Shown piece by piece: positions 1 to 6,456 of a stretch of DNA of 6,456 bases (its first letter is position 1; the number at the start of each line of letters is the position of its first letter). The notes under the pieces were generated by a model. That model ran no database searches, was not told the origin of the DNA, and saw only the letters and a list, made by a program, of their open reading frames with translations. This DNA comes from Candidatus Cloacimonadota bacterium. Lineage in GTDB: Bacteria > Cloacimonadota > Cloacimonadia > JGIOTU-2. Both the position numbers and the translations under genes were made by a program. Location: assembly GCA_011043895.1 (NCBI GenBank), contig DRBZ01000089.1, positions 1 to 6,456 on the forward strand. The letters run 5' to 3'.

Positions 1-119
1 GCTTCCAGCATTGTCTCTAAAAGCTGAGAAGCAAATTCCTTTATTATAGAATTCACGTCCGCCATATATTTGACTTCTCTTTCCCTAATAATTTTTTCAA
101 GTACTTCATTAATTAGCAT
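1..119 (-). CDS. N-terminal fragment of a probable IS256/mutator-family transposase (runs off left edge)
   Basis: The minus strand is open from an ATG at 119-117 to the window edge, giving 39 complete codons plus a partial Ala codon. The product starts MLINEVLEKIIREREVKYMA and continues with a helical stretch ending in LLETMLEA. The ATG is favoured because GGAG lies 5 nt upstream and an in-frame stop lies further upstream (complement of 159-161). IS256-family (mutator, DDE) transposases commonly begin with 30-50 helical residues leading into a segment like MLEAE(M/L)xxxLGY. The visible end, TMLEA, fits the start of that signature, but the diagnostic LGY and the DDE residues lie outside the window. 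The adjacent DNA looks like an IS end and a neighbouring gene is truncated there, which supports the call. Alternatively it is an unrelated helical protein. The protein itself is too short to be conclusive. Confidence 0.6.
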   Translation of the reverse strand, partial: MLINEVLEKIIREREVKYMADVNSIIKEFASQLLETMLE

Positions 120-124
120 GTATT

Positions 125-128
125 CTCC
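125..128 (-). promoter_or_regulatory. Shine-Dalgarno site of the minus-strand transposase-like gene
   Basis: Reading the minus strand, GGAG is followed by five bases (AATAC) and then the ATG at 119-117. This is a good match and spacing, and it decides the start of the partial gene. No comparable site precedes the GTG at 192 on the plus strand. Confidence 0.6.
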
Positions 129-161
129 AAGATTATTTTTTTTCACTTTCTTATTATCTCA

Positions 162-190
162 GAAGATTACACAATATTTTTTACACTCCC
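162..190. repeat. Candidate terminal inverted repeat of the IS256-like element
   Basis: The plus strand carries TTACAC at 167-172 and again at 181-186, 14 bp apart with A/T between, and ends with CTCCC at 186-190. Read outside-in on the minus strand this is GGGAGTGTAA, an A/T tract, then GTGTAA. As I recall, IS256-family ends often contain GTGTAA-like motifs of this kind. It lies between the transposase-like start and the point where the protease homology begins, where an inverted repeat should be. The partner repeat is outside the window. Confidence 0.5.
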
Positions 191-191
191 T

Positions 192-3100
192 GTGGATCAA
201 GATTCTACAATCTATAGTTCAAAATCTCCTTTCCCAGGAAAATTAGCTGAAATATTATATGATGAATATTCAATGGGCTATCATCTTGTCACTTTGCGAT
301 TTCACCCTGTTGAATATATACCGTCGGATCAAAAAATAAATCTTTACACCGATATCGAGTTCACCATCGAATACGAAGCTAATCCAAATCCTATACAATT
401 GCCCTTACGGCAAAGCGCGAGAAGACAAAAAATAACAGAAAACTTTATCAAATCTTCTGTTGAAAATCCTGAAGATTTTGAATTTGTTACGGGTGGTGCC
501 CAGGAGATAATTCCCGAACAATCAGAGATGAGAGAACTTGATTTACGTTCCATGCCTTCACTAAATGGTGATATCCCAGATTATGTCATCATTACCAGTG
601 ATGAACTCAAGTCAACCTTCGAAGACCTCGCCGATTGGAAAACAAAGAAGGGTGTTCCAAGTCTGATCGTCACTACCCAAGAGATAGATGACAATTATGC
701 AGGATGTTGTGATTTTGCAGAGAAAATAAGGCATTACCTTCAGGATGCACATCAATACTGGGGTGATGCATTGTTTGTTCTCTTAGGGGGTGATACAAAT
801 ATTATACCACACAGATTAAGTACTTATAATCTTTGTATTGGTGGTGATATAATACCAACCGATTTATACTATTCTGACGTTTGTAAAAATGATAATCCCG
901 ATTATAACTGGAATAATGATGGTGATAATATTTTTGGTGAATATGATTATGATGGTGTGGAATACGGTTTTGATTTAAATGTTGGTCGTGCACCGGTGGA
1001 AGATGCATATGAAGCTGAGATTTTTGTAGATAAAGTCATATCCTACGAGAAATTGAATGATGGTGTTATTGATGTATCTTATGTAAAGAACGTCTTACTT
1101 ATGGCGGCTTTTGGTGGTATAAATGATGATGGTGAACCGGTGGGTGGTGAACACTCCGGATATACTACTATTTATAATGATAATTTACCTGACCGTATTA
1201 AACAGAAGACTTGGCTGATGTTTGATGACCACGATGGTTCAGCAGGTTATAACACACTGTATCCTGGAGACGAAGAAACAAGTAGGGATAACTTTATTGC
1301 TGCATTGAATAACGGTTCTGAATTTCCGTATGGTAAATTTCATATCGTTTGTCATTGTGATCATTCAGGCTTTTATGCAATGGGAACCTCTGTAAAATGG
1401 AAAGGGGAGTCTATCCACAGATCAGATATGGATAATTTAGAAAATGACACCCCTTATCAAATCATCATTACCCATGGTTGTAAACCCAATAGGTTTAGTC
1501 TTGACTGTATTTGTGAACATTATGTGAATAATCCTGATGGTGGAGGTGTTGCGATTATTGGAAATTCTGCTGTTGGGCATTTCGGTGATTCTGGACAAAC
1601 GAAGAAATTCTTTCAAAAAATATACGGGACACAAAGCAATAACTGGTCTTGTACAGCATATAATTTAGGGATTGCTTTTCAATATATGACCGGTAGAGAT
1701 GATAAAAGGAAAAGCTTAAATCTTCTCGGAGATCCGGAGATGCCTGTGTGGACAGATATTCCATATGAATTAATTGTAGAGTGTACACCCGATACAATTA
1801 CTAATGGTGAGAATAACATTACTGTGACAATCACTAATCTCCCTGATGGCGTCGATGCTCTCGTATGCCTTCAGAAAGAAGGTGAAGCGTATGCTCACGC
1901 GACTGTTACAGGATCCGGGAGCACGGTTAATGCTGTTTTTACTATCACCCCTGACACTCCGGGAGAAGTAGATGTTACTGTTACTGCTCACAATTTACTG
2001 CCATACGAAGACACGATCCCGGTAACGCTTACCTCTTATTCACATCTTTACATAACTGAAACTGTCTATGATGACGACCAATCAGGTTCCAGCTACGGTA
2101 ATGGAGACGGACAGATCGACGCAGGAGAAACGATAGAACTATCCCTAACACTTACTAATTCGGGCACCTTCGATGCCTACAGTGTCTCTGCAGAACTTAT
2201 CTGTGATCCTGAATTTATTACCATCACTCAAAATCAATCTAATTTTGGAAATATAAATGCTGGACAAAGCTCAGTATCCCAAACAAACTATGTTTTTGAA
2301 ATCGATAAGGATACACCTGATGGAGAATATGTGTGCGATACACTATTCATTTATGAAGGAAGCGTTCTTTCACATACCGATGTGTTTTATTTCCAGATTG
2401 GTTCTCCGAAATTAGATAAGGAAAAAATTTCAATTGCCACAAGTGATGGTGATGATATAATAGAAGCGGGTGATACAGTAACAGTTAGTATAGAGTTGTT
2501 TAATGAAGGATCTGCTGAAGCAACGGGAATTTCTGCGGAGTTAACAACAGGTGCACAGAATGTTACTATTATTCAGAATACGGTCAGTTACGGTGATATT
2601 GCGTCATTAACATCCTCAGGTGAAGATATAGATCCGTTTGTATTTACTATCAGTGAAGATTATGATGGTGAGACATTTAATTTGGAAATTACCAATGAGT
2701 ATGGAAGAGTATGGCAATTCGATGCATTCAACCTGAACAAACCCAATCCCGTGGAGTATGAAACGATTGCCTTTACCGGTTACTTGAATGAGATCGATCT
2801 GTCGTGGGATCCTGTTCCTGATGGAGAAGATGATGAATACTTTATAAGAGGTTACAACATCTACCGGGATAACGGATCGGGAGTGTTTGAAAAGCTGAAT
2901 GACTTTATTGTGGAGGGCACGTCCTATTATAAGGATACCGACCTTTACCCTGTTACGACATATTATTACAAAATAACCGCAGTAACGGAGTCAGGCATGG
3001 AAAGTAATCGGACATCTTCTCTTGAAGCGTGGACAACACTGCCGTATCTTGCGGATTGGCCTGTATCATCAGATGTAGGCAGCAACATTCATGGATCTAT

Positions 3101-6100
3101 TAATGTTTCAGATATTGATTGTGATGGTCAACATGAAGTATTTACTACCATACTGGGAGATGGATTTCTTTTGGGATTTCATACAAACGGTGAAGAATTG
3201 TATGATTTGGATAATGATCCAGGTACAATCAGCGGATTCGTGAGTTTTGATGCACAGATATGGAGTACTCCCGCCTTGGGAGATATTAACAATGATGGTT
3301 TATCTGACGTTGTTGTAACCACTCGCAATGATGGAACAGATGAAAAAAAGTTATTTGTATATAAGACCCTCGATGAGAACCAGGATGGAGAACCCGATCT
3401 CTTATGGAAATCAGATATAGGAGAACATGCATGGAGAGGGCCGGTCATATCCGATATTAATAACGATGGAACATTAGAGATCATCGCAATAGGTGTATCC
3501 GGTGCTTTAAAGGTATATGATAATCAAGGTAATACGTTATGGTCCAAAGATACCGGTTATGGGGGATATGGTATGCCTGCTGTTGCCGATCTTGATGAAG
3601 ATGGATATAAAGAGATAATCGTTGGATCGAAAGACGGGCTATTTATATGGCAATATGATGGTGACGATTATATCTATAATACTAATCCTGTTTTTAGTAT
3701 TGCAAATAAATGGTTTGTTGCTCCTCCTGTTGTTGTCGATTTGGACGATGATGGTGACTATGAGATTATGGTTGTTGCAACTCAAGGTGAATATTTTTAT
3801 GGAAATATCTATGCCATTCACGATGATGGAACTCTTGTTTCCGGTTGGAATGATGCAAGCCATGAAATACCTCTGCAAATTGATGAACACCATTGGTCCC
3901 CGACGGAACCTCCTGCACTTGCTGTGGGTGATATAGATAATGATGGTGATATTGAAGTGGTCATTGGTGGTTATGGGCGTCTTCATGCTTGGGACCATAA
4001 TGGTAATTCATTACCTAATTTCCCAGTTTTAATCTCTGGTTTGAATGTATGGGCTAGCGCCCCCTTATTAGCCGATATCGATGGCGATGAAGAGATTGAA
4101 ATCATCATGGCTTCACGTGATCATAATATCCATGCATATTATAATTACGGAACGAAAGTTACCGGTTGGCCCCTCATTACAGATGATTTAATAGCAGCAA
4201 GCCCTTGTATTGCTGACATAGACAATGACGGGAAAAGCGAACTTATTGCAGGTAATTATTCCGGTACCGTGTATGTATGGGAGACAGAAGGTGATCCGAG
4301 CAAGATCGAATGGGGAAGCTACAGAAATAATTCTCATAACACAGGTGTATATAATGGTTCGATGACACTCTCGGGAACGTTGGCTCATGATGAATATTGG
4401 ATTGAAGATGTCTATGTGGTCGGAGATGTCGTTGTACCCAGCGGCGTTGATTTAGTTATAGATAACTCATGCCGGGTTTATCTTACTGGAAACACTTCAA
4501 TATCCGTGGCAAATGGTGGGAGTATTGAGATTGGGGAACATGCAAAAATTTATAGTTGCGGAACTTCTAATGAAATCTCAATTTCCGGTGATATAAGTGT
4601 GGATGAAGATGTAATATTTACTGCTCTTGATAATACCTGCAGTGGGACTTTGCGATTTCAAAATTATGAAGATGAAATTGGGCTTAATGCTCTCACTTTT
4701 AAACAATGGGATATTTCCAACGAGTCTTATTCTTTAAGCATATCAAACAGTGAATTTAATAATTCGGGCATTGAGCACTCTGGCAACAAACTATATCTCT
4801 CCTATACTGATTTTGACACGAGCAATGTGTATTGTAGTTATAGCGGGTCGGGTTCAAAGATAGGAGACCCTGAAGATGTTGAGATAAATATATCAACCTG
4901 TTCTTTCACAAATTATATTGGATATCCGATCTATATTTCCGGTTACGATCTATACGACTTAAGTGGTAACACGATTTCGAATTGCAATGGTGGTTTAAAT
5001 ATTTATGAAAGCGGTCATCCCAAGATGTGTATAATTTCTAACAATGTAATAGAAAATCACAATGGTCATGGAATTCATTTGTACCATTCTTATGCAGATA
5101 TATTAGGTAACAATGTGATCAGGGAAAATTCCTATGGTATTGTTGGAGCGAATTATTCATTAATCTCAATAATCGGAAATGAAACGTATCCGCTTCAAAT
5201 GGTGTATGATAATACCCACGAAGAGATTGTAGTCGATCATCGCAGCTATCCTGAGGAAATGTATGGCAATAAGATATATGATAACAACTACGAATACGGG
5301 ACACCGGATCAGTATCTAATACGATGTGCACATTTTGAAGGTGAAGAGCGATCTCTTAATGCTGAAAACAATAATTGGGGTACCAGCTCTATTTATTGGG
5401 AAGAATGGGATGGAGATGATAGATTTAACCCGGGAACAGCATTTGACTATATCCCGGTGTGGGATCCGGGAACACCAAGAGACAATGAAAAGACGGAAGC
5501 AGAATTACTATACGCTGTAGCTGATTCTTTAATTGAAGAAGAAGAGTACGAAGATGTAAAAATAACCTATCAAAGTATTATTGATCTCTATACCTTAACG
5601 GATTATGCGATATATAGCATGCGGAATCTGCTGCCTATGGAAACCATATCAGGACAGGACTTTTCCTCACTCAAGGTATATTATCTCACAGAACCGAACT
5701 GTAATATAAATGATGAGAGAACAAAATTAAGTAAATATCTTGCCAATTACTGCACTATTAAACTTGAGCAATACCCCGAAGCGATCAGCTTTTTTGAAAA
5801 TATTATTTCTGATCCCGATACTGAATTAGATTCGGTATATGCAGTTATCGATGCGGGTTATACTTATTTGTTGATGGAAAATGGCGGTAAGTCCGGATAT
5901 ATTGGAAAGATGGCAGAATTAAAGCCAAAATCTGAAAAGGAATTTCGAATAATGAGAGATAAGTTGTTATCTGAGCTGTTTGATATTAAAGAAACTGAAC
6001 AGGAAGAACCAAATATAGAATATGCATTTGAGCTTAAGCATAATTATCCAAATCCATTCAATTGTAAAACAACTATTTCCTTCTCACTTCCGCTCTCCAC

Positions 6101-6299
6101 ACAAAAAGCAGAACTGAAGATATACAATATTAGAGGTCAATTGGTAAGAGAATTGGCAATAGACAATAAGTCCGGTATCGGAAGTATTTCTTGGGACGGG
6201 CTAGATATCTATGGAAGGAAAGTCGGCTCAGGTATCTATTTCTACAAACTCACTGCTGATAAAAAAGAGATCGTAAAAAAAATGGTGCTAATGCGATAA
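192..6299 (+). CDS. Gingipain-like C25 cysteine protease, giant multidomain, T9SS-targeted; 5' end missing
   Basis: This is a 2,035-residue open frame starting at a GTG with no Shine-Dalgarno. Domains by residue: propeptide C-terminal part 1-75 (FPGKL, then a PVEYIP strand); C25 catalytic domain 129-520, from PDYVIIT to NLLGDPEMPVW, with probable catalytic His391 (HCDHSG) and Cys430 (THGCKPN); gingipain-type Ig-like 525-613; two CARDB-like beta-sandwiches 617-737 and 740-848; fibronectin III 852-948; FG-GAP/VCBS propeller 955-1387; parallel beta-helix 1391-1757; TPR-like helices 1764-1932; FlgD-like T9SS sorting domain 1944-2035 (NYPNPFN 1951-1957). By family knowledge, C25 enzymes are Sec-exported zymogens cleaving extracellular proteins, and the sorting domain takes them across the outer membrane. 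No signal peptide is present and over 100 N-terminal residues are missing. With the IS-like end adjacent, this is probably a disrupted gene, although the remaining frame is intact. The protease specificity is not readable. Confidence 0.85.
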   Translation: MDQDSTIYSSKSPFPGKLAEILYDEYSMGYHLVTLRFHPVEYIPSDQKINLYTDIEFTIEYEANPNPIQLPLRQSARRQKITENFIKSSVENPEDFEFVTGGAQEIIPEQSEMRELDLRSMPSLNGDIPDYVIITSDELKSTFEDLADWKTKKGVPSLIVTTQEIDDNYAGCCDFAEKIRHYLQDAHQYWGDALFVLLGGDTNIIPHRLSTYNLCIGGDIIPTDLYYSDVCKNDNPDYNWNNDGDNIFGEYDYDGVEYGFDLNVGRAPVEDAYEAEIFVDKVISYEKLNDGVIDVSYVKNVLLMAAFGGINDDGEPVGGEHSGYTTIYNDNLPDRIKQKTWLMFDDHDGSAGYNTLYPGDEETSRDNFIAALNNGSEFPYGKFHIVCHCDHSGFYAMGTSVKWKGESIHRSDMDNLENDTPYQIIITHGCKPNRFSLDCICEHYVNNPDGGGVAIIGNSAVGHFGDSGQTKKFFQKIYGTQSNNWSCTAYNLGIAFQYMTGRDDKRKSLNLLGDPEMPVWTDIPYELIVECTPDTITNGENNITVTITNLPDGVDALVCLQKEGEAYAHATVTGSGSTVNAVFTITPDTPGEVDVTVTAHNLLPYEDTIPVTLTSYSHLYITETVYDDDQSGSSYGNGDGQIDAGETIELSLTLTNSGTFDAYSVSAELICDPEFITITQNQSNFGNINAGQSSVSQTNYVFEIDKDTPDGEYVCDTLFIYEGSVLSHTDVFYFQIGSPKLDKEKISIATSDGDDIIEAGDTVTVSIELFNEGSAEATGISAELTTGAQNVTIIQNTVSYGDIASLTSSGEDIDPFVFTISEDYDGETFNLEITNEYGRVWQFDAFNLNKPNPVEYETIAFTGYLNEIDLSWDPVPDGEDDEYFIRGYNIYRDNGSGVFEKLNDFIVEGTSYYKDTDLYPVTTYYYKITAVTESGMESNRTSSLEAWTTLPYLADWPVSSDVGSNIHGSINVSDIDCDGQHEVFTTILGDGFLLGFHTNGEELYDLDNDPGTISGFVSFDAQIWSTPALGDINNDGLSDVVVTTRNDGTDEKKLFVYKTLDENQDGEPDLLWKSDIGEHAWRGPVISDINNDGTLEIIAIGVSGALKVYDNQGNTLWSKDTGYGGYGMPAVADLDEDGYKEIIVGSKDGLFIWQYDGDDYIYNTNPVFSIANKWFVAPPVVVDLDDDGDYEIMVVATQGEYFYGNIYAIHDDGTLVSGWNDASHEIPLQIDEHHWSPTEPPALAVGDIDNDGDIEVVIGGYGRLHAWDHNGNSLPNFPVLISGLNVWASAPLLADIDGDEEIEIIMASRDHNIHAYYNYGTKVTGWPLITDDLIAASPCIADIDNDGKSELIAGNYSGTVYVWETEGDPSKIEWGSYRNNSHNTGVYNGSMTLSGTLAHDEYWIEDVYVVGDVVVPSGVDLVIDNSCRVYLTGNTSISVANGGSIEIGEHAKIYSCGTSNEISISGDISVDEDVIFTALDNTCSGTLRFQNYEDEIGLNALTFKQWDISNESYSLSISNSEFNNSGIEHSGNKLYLSYTDFDTSNVYCSYSGSGSKIGDPEDVEINISTCSFTNYIGYPIYISGYDLYDLSGNTISNCNGGLNIYESGHPKMCIISNNVIENHNGHGIHLYHSYADILGNNVIRENSYGIVGANYSLISIIGNETYPLQMVYDNTHEEIVVDHRSYPEEMYGNKIYDNNYEYGTPDQYLIRCAHFEGEERSLNAENNNWGTSSIYWEEWDGDDRFNPGTAFDYIPVWDPGTPRDNEKTEAELLYAVADSLIEEEEYEDVKITYQSIIDLYTLTDYAIYSMRNLLPMETISGQDFSSLKVYYLTEPNCNINDERTKLSKYLANYCTIKLEQYPEAISFFENIISDPDTELDSVYAVIDAGYTYLLMENGGKSGYIGKMAELKPKSEKEFRIMRDKLLSELFDIKETEQEEPNIEYAFELKHNYPNPFNCKTTISFSLPLSTQKAELKIYNIRGQLVRELAIDNKSGIGSISWDGLDIYGRKVGSGIYFYKLTADKKEIVKKMVLMR
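576..1751 (+). other. Peptidase C25 catalytic domain
   Basis: Residues 129-520 follow the family order: an opening PDYVIITSDEL strand, DWKTKKGVPSLIV, the LLGGDTNIIPHR strand-loop, an acidic segment with NNDGDNIFGE that probably binds calcium, and NVGRAPVED. Next come the His motif (HIVCHCDHSG, His391 at 1362-1364), the Cys motif (IIITHGCKPNRF, Cys430 at 1479-1481), VAIIGNSAVG, and the closing NLLGDPEMP. The 39-residue His-Cys spacing is close to the spacing I recall for RgpB (His211/Cys244). His388 is a less likely alternative to His391. All core elements remain, so the domain itself shows no decay. Confidence 0.8.
1764..2735 (+). other. Three Ig-like/CARDB-like beta-sandwich domains
   Basis: Residues 525-613 (YELIVECTPDTITNGENN and following strands) resemble the Ig-like domain that follows the catalytic domain in gingipains. 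Residues 617-737 and 740-848 are two related beta-sandwiches. Each has an acidic loop before a GE or GD turn and a long strand (NGDGQIDAGETIELSLTLTN; DGDDIIEAGDTVTVSIELFN), typical of CARDB/DUF11-like adhesive modules. They probably act as spacers or adhesins between protease and propeller. The assignment rests on pattern only. Confidence 0.6.
2745..3035 (+). other. Fibronectin type III domain
   Basis: Residues 852-948 show the Fn3 strand pattern: IDLSWDPVPD (B strand with Trp), YFIRGYNIYRDNGSG (C strand), TSYYKDTDLYPVTTYYYKIT (E-F region with the conserved Tyr) and AVTESGMESN (G strand). This is a typical linker module in extracellular bacterial enzymes and precedes the propeller directly. 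Confidence 0.75.
3054..4352 (+). repeat. FG-GAP/VCBS beta-propeller with eight DxDxDG-type calcium motifs
   Basis: Residues 955-1387 contain eight copies of a D-x-(D/N)-x-D-G loop followed by a hydrophobic strand. The first Asp lies at residues 974, 1031, 1088, 1133, 1183, 1247, 1295 and 1342 (nucleotides 3111 to 4215), spaced 45-64 residues apart. This is the integrin-alpha-like FG-GAP/VCBS pattern, in which each loop binds calcium. The seventh copy is DIDGDE, with Glu in place of Gly. The segment closes with WGSYRNNSHNTGVY, a usual end of such propellers in FCB proteins. Its role is probably surface ligand or glycan binding, or a rigid scaffold. Confidence 0.8.
4362..5462 (+). other. Right-handed parallel beta-helix domain
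   Basis: Residues 1391-1757 are made of short strands with recurring Asn/Gly/Ser turns (SISNSEFNNSGI, ISTCSFTNYIG, LSGNTISNCNGGL, CIISNNVIENHNGHGIHL, DILGNNVIRENSYGI). This is the PbH1 pattern of pectate-lyase-like folds. The start (GTLAHDEYWIEDVYVVGDVV) is a common cap, and the AENNNWG motif near 1725-1730 is a common end. No polysaccharide-lyase active site is recognisable, so a structural or carbohydrate-binding role is more likely than catalysis. Confidence 0.7.
5481..5987 (+). other. Helical TPR-like segment before the sorting domain
   Basis: Residues 1764-1932 switch from beta-rich to helical, charged sequence. Pieces such as ALYA-like ELLYAVADSLIEEEEYEDVK and LEQYPEAISFFENIISDPDT have the A/L/Y spacing of tetratricopeptide helices. 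At least two repeats can be proposed; the rest is too divergent. Its function is unknown, perhaps as a spacer or for protein contacts. Confidence 0.5.
6021..6296 (+). other. T9SS C-terminal sorting domain (FlgD Ig-like type)
   Basis: Residues 1944-2035 run FELKHNYPNPFN, then TISFSLP, LKIYNIRGQLVREL, ISWDGLDIYGRKVGSGIYFY and a basic end, KKMVLMR. This is the canonical type A sorting domain of T9SS cargo: the NYPNPFN entry motif, a W(D)G turn, a GxGIYFY strand and the final K-M-x-L-x-R. It directs passage through the outer membrane and is usually cleaved, but the cargo must first reach the periplasm through an N-terminal signal peptide, which is absent here. Confidence 0.9.
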
Positions 6300-6320
6300 T
6301 CTTAAACCTCACTAACATAC

Positions 6321-6353
6321 AAAGAGAGACGTGCTTTTGTGCGTCTCTTTTTT
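6321..6353 (+). terminator. Rho-independent terminator of the protease gene
   Basis: About 20 bases after the TAA stop, 6328-6334 (GACGTGC) pairs with 6339-6345 (GTGCGTC) across a TTTT loop, with two G-T wobbles. The stem extends outward through AGAGA/TCTCT-type pairs to 6321/6352. A run of six T follows at 6348-6353. The A-run on the left arm could give some activity in the reverse direction too. Its position marks the end of a monocistronic unit. Confidence 0.88.
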
Positions 6354-6456
6354 AATAACTTATCTACATATATGATATATGACAATTTATTATCCGAATG
6401 ACCTCATCTTAATTAAAATAAACTGGGAATATTGGATATACAAGATCGAAAAACTA
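6354..6456. other. AT-rich intergenic end of the window, no gene seen
   Basis: This tail contains only short frames on both strands and no convincing ribosome binding site or promoter pair. It contains a perfect 7-bp inverted repeat with a one-base centre, CATATAT-G-ATATATG at 6367-6381. That repeat may be chance in AT-rich DNA or an operator of a gene to the right. Confidence 0.5.

Larger units (their letters stand above)
1..190 (-). mobile_element. Probable end portion of an IS256-family insertion sequence
   Basis: This segment combines three things: the start of a probable IS256-type transposase gene reading leftward, a short AT-rich leader, and a terminal sequence at about 162-190. Immediately to its right a protease frame starts abruptly in the middle of its propeptide domain. 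Together they suggest the transposase-start-side end of an insertion sequence, with the rest of the element left of the window. The exact boundary is uncertain by a few bases (about 187-191). IS256-family elements make 8-9 bp target duplications, so one copy would be about TGTGGATC from 191. The second copy and the opposite inverted repeat are not in the window, so the element cannot be confirmed from this sequence alone. Confidence 0.55.

Noticed and set aside
153..158. GATAAT on the minus strand as a -10 box for the transposase-like gene.
   Set aside because: No acceptable -35 box is found 16-19 bp upstream (only an A-run), and such hexamers are frequent in AT-rich DNA.
117..191. The protease frame stays open upstream to 117 and reads a partly hydrophobic stretch (KIIFFHFLII) that could be a signal peptide.
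   Set aside because: There is no ATG, GTG or TTG start in that stretch before 192, it overlaps the transposase-like leader and IS end, and the hydrophobic run is short and followed by acidic residues. It is better explained as T-rich IS DNA read by chance.
118..258. Plus-strand ATG at 118 opening a small frame (MYSPRLFFFTFLLSQ) that one extra T in the 136-143 run would join to the protease.
   Set aside because: It would still lack most of the propeptide, it has no ribosome binding site, and its start sits exactly over the start of the better supported minus-strand gene.
880..965. Recurrent GATGATGGTGA-like DNA, considered as a tandem DNA repeat.
   Set aside because: It follows from the Asp/Asn/Gly-rich calcium loop of the C25 domain and codon preference; there is no fixed period.
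3622..3998. Overlapping frames of about 104 codons (plus) and 119 codons (minus) inside the propeller region.
   Set aside because: They are out-of-frame shadows of the repetitive GATGATGGT-rich coding sequence, have no ribosome binding sites, and give low-complexity translations.
6379..6419. ATGACA (6379-6384) and TAAAAT (6414-6419) as a promoter for a gene to the right.
   Set aside because: The spacing is 29 bp, far beyond the usual 16-19, and no start codon with a ribosome binding site follows within the window.

Overview
The window holds one very large plus-strand reading frame, about 2,035 codons at 192-6299. It encodes a gingipain-like (peptidase family C25) multidomain surface or secreted protease with a C-terminal type IX secretion (T9SS) sorting domain. 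The source is most likely an uncultured member of the Fibrobacterota-Chlorobiota-Bacteroidota (FCB) supergroup. The AT-rich sequence, the NYPNPFN-type sorting domain and the chain of C25, Ig-like, propeller and beta-helix modules most resemble proteins I know from Cloacimonadota-type genomes. The phylum is an inference and could be wrong.

Layout. Positions 1-119 carry the start of a minus-strand gene with a good ribosome binding site. Its first 40 codons look like the N-terminus of an IS256/mutator-family transposase, and it runs off the left edge. Positions 120-190 look like the terminal region of that insertion sequence, with two TTACAC copies 14 bp apart and an end near CTCCC at about 190. 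The protease frame begins directly after this end, already inside the C25 propeptide. The signal peptide and roughly the first 100-150 residues usual for the family are absent. The simplest reading is that an IS256-like element inserted into the 5' part of the protease gene, so 192-6299 is the 3' remnant of a disrupted gene and the GTG at 192 is only the first usable codon after the IS.

Domain order in the remnant: end of the C25 propeptide, C25 catalytic domain (probable His391/Cys430 dyad), gingipain-type Ig-like domain, two CARDB-like beta-sandwich domains, fibronectin type III, an eight-motif FG-GAP/VCBS calcium-binding beta-propeller, a parallel beta-helix, a helical TPR-like segment, and the FlgD-like T9SS sorting domain. 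A strong intrinsic terminator follows the stop codon at 6321-6353. The last ~100 bases are AT-rich and show no supportable gene.

I see no new defence or regulatory system. The main observations are the probable IS disruption of an otherwise intact 6-kb frame and the unusually long mosaic of the protease.
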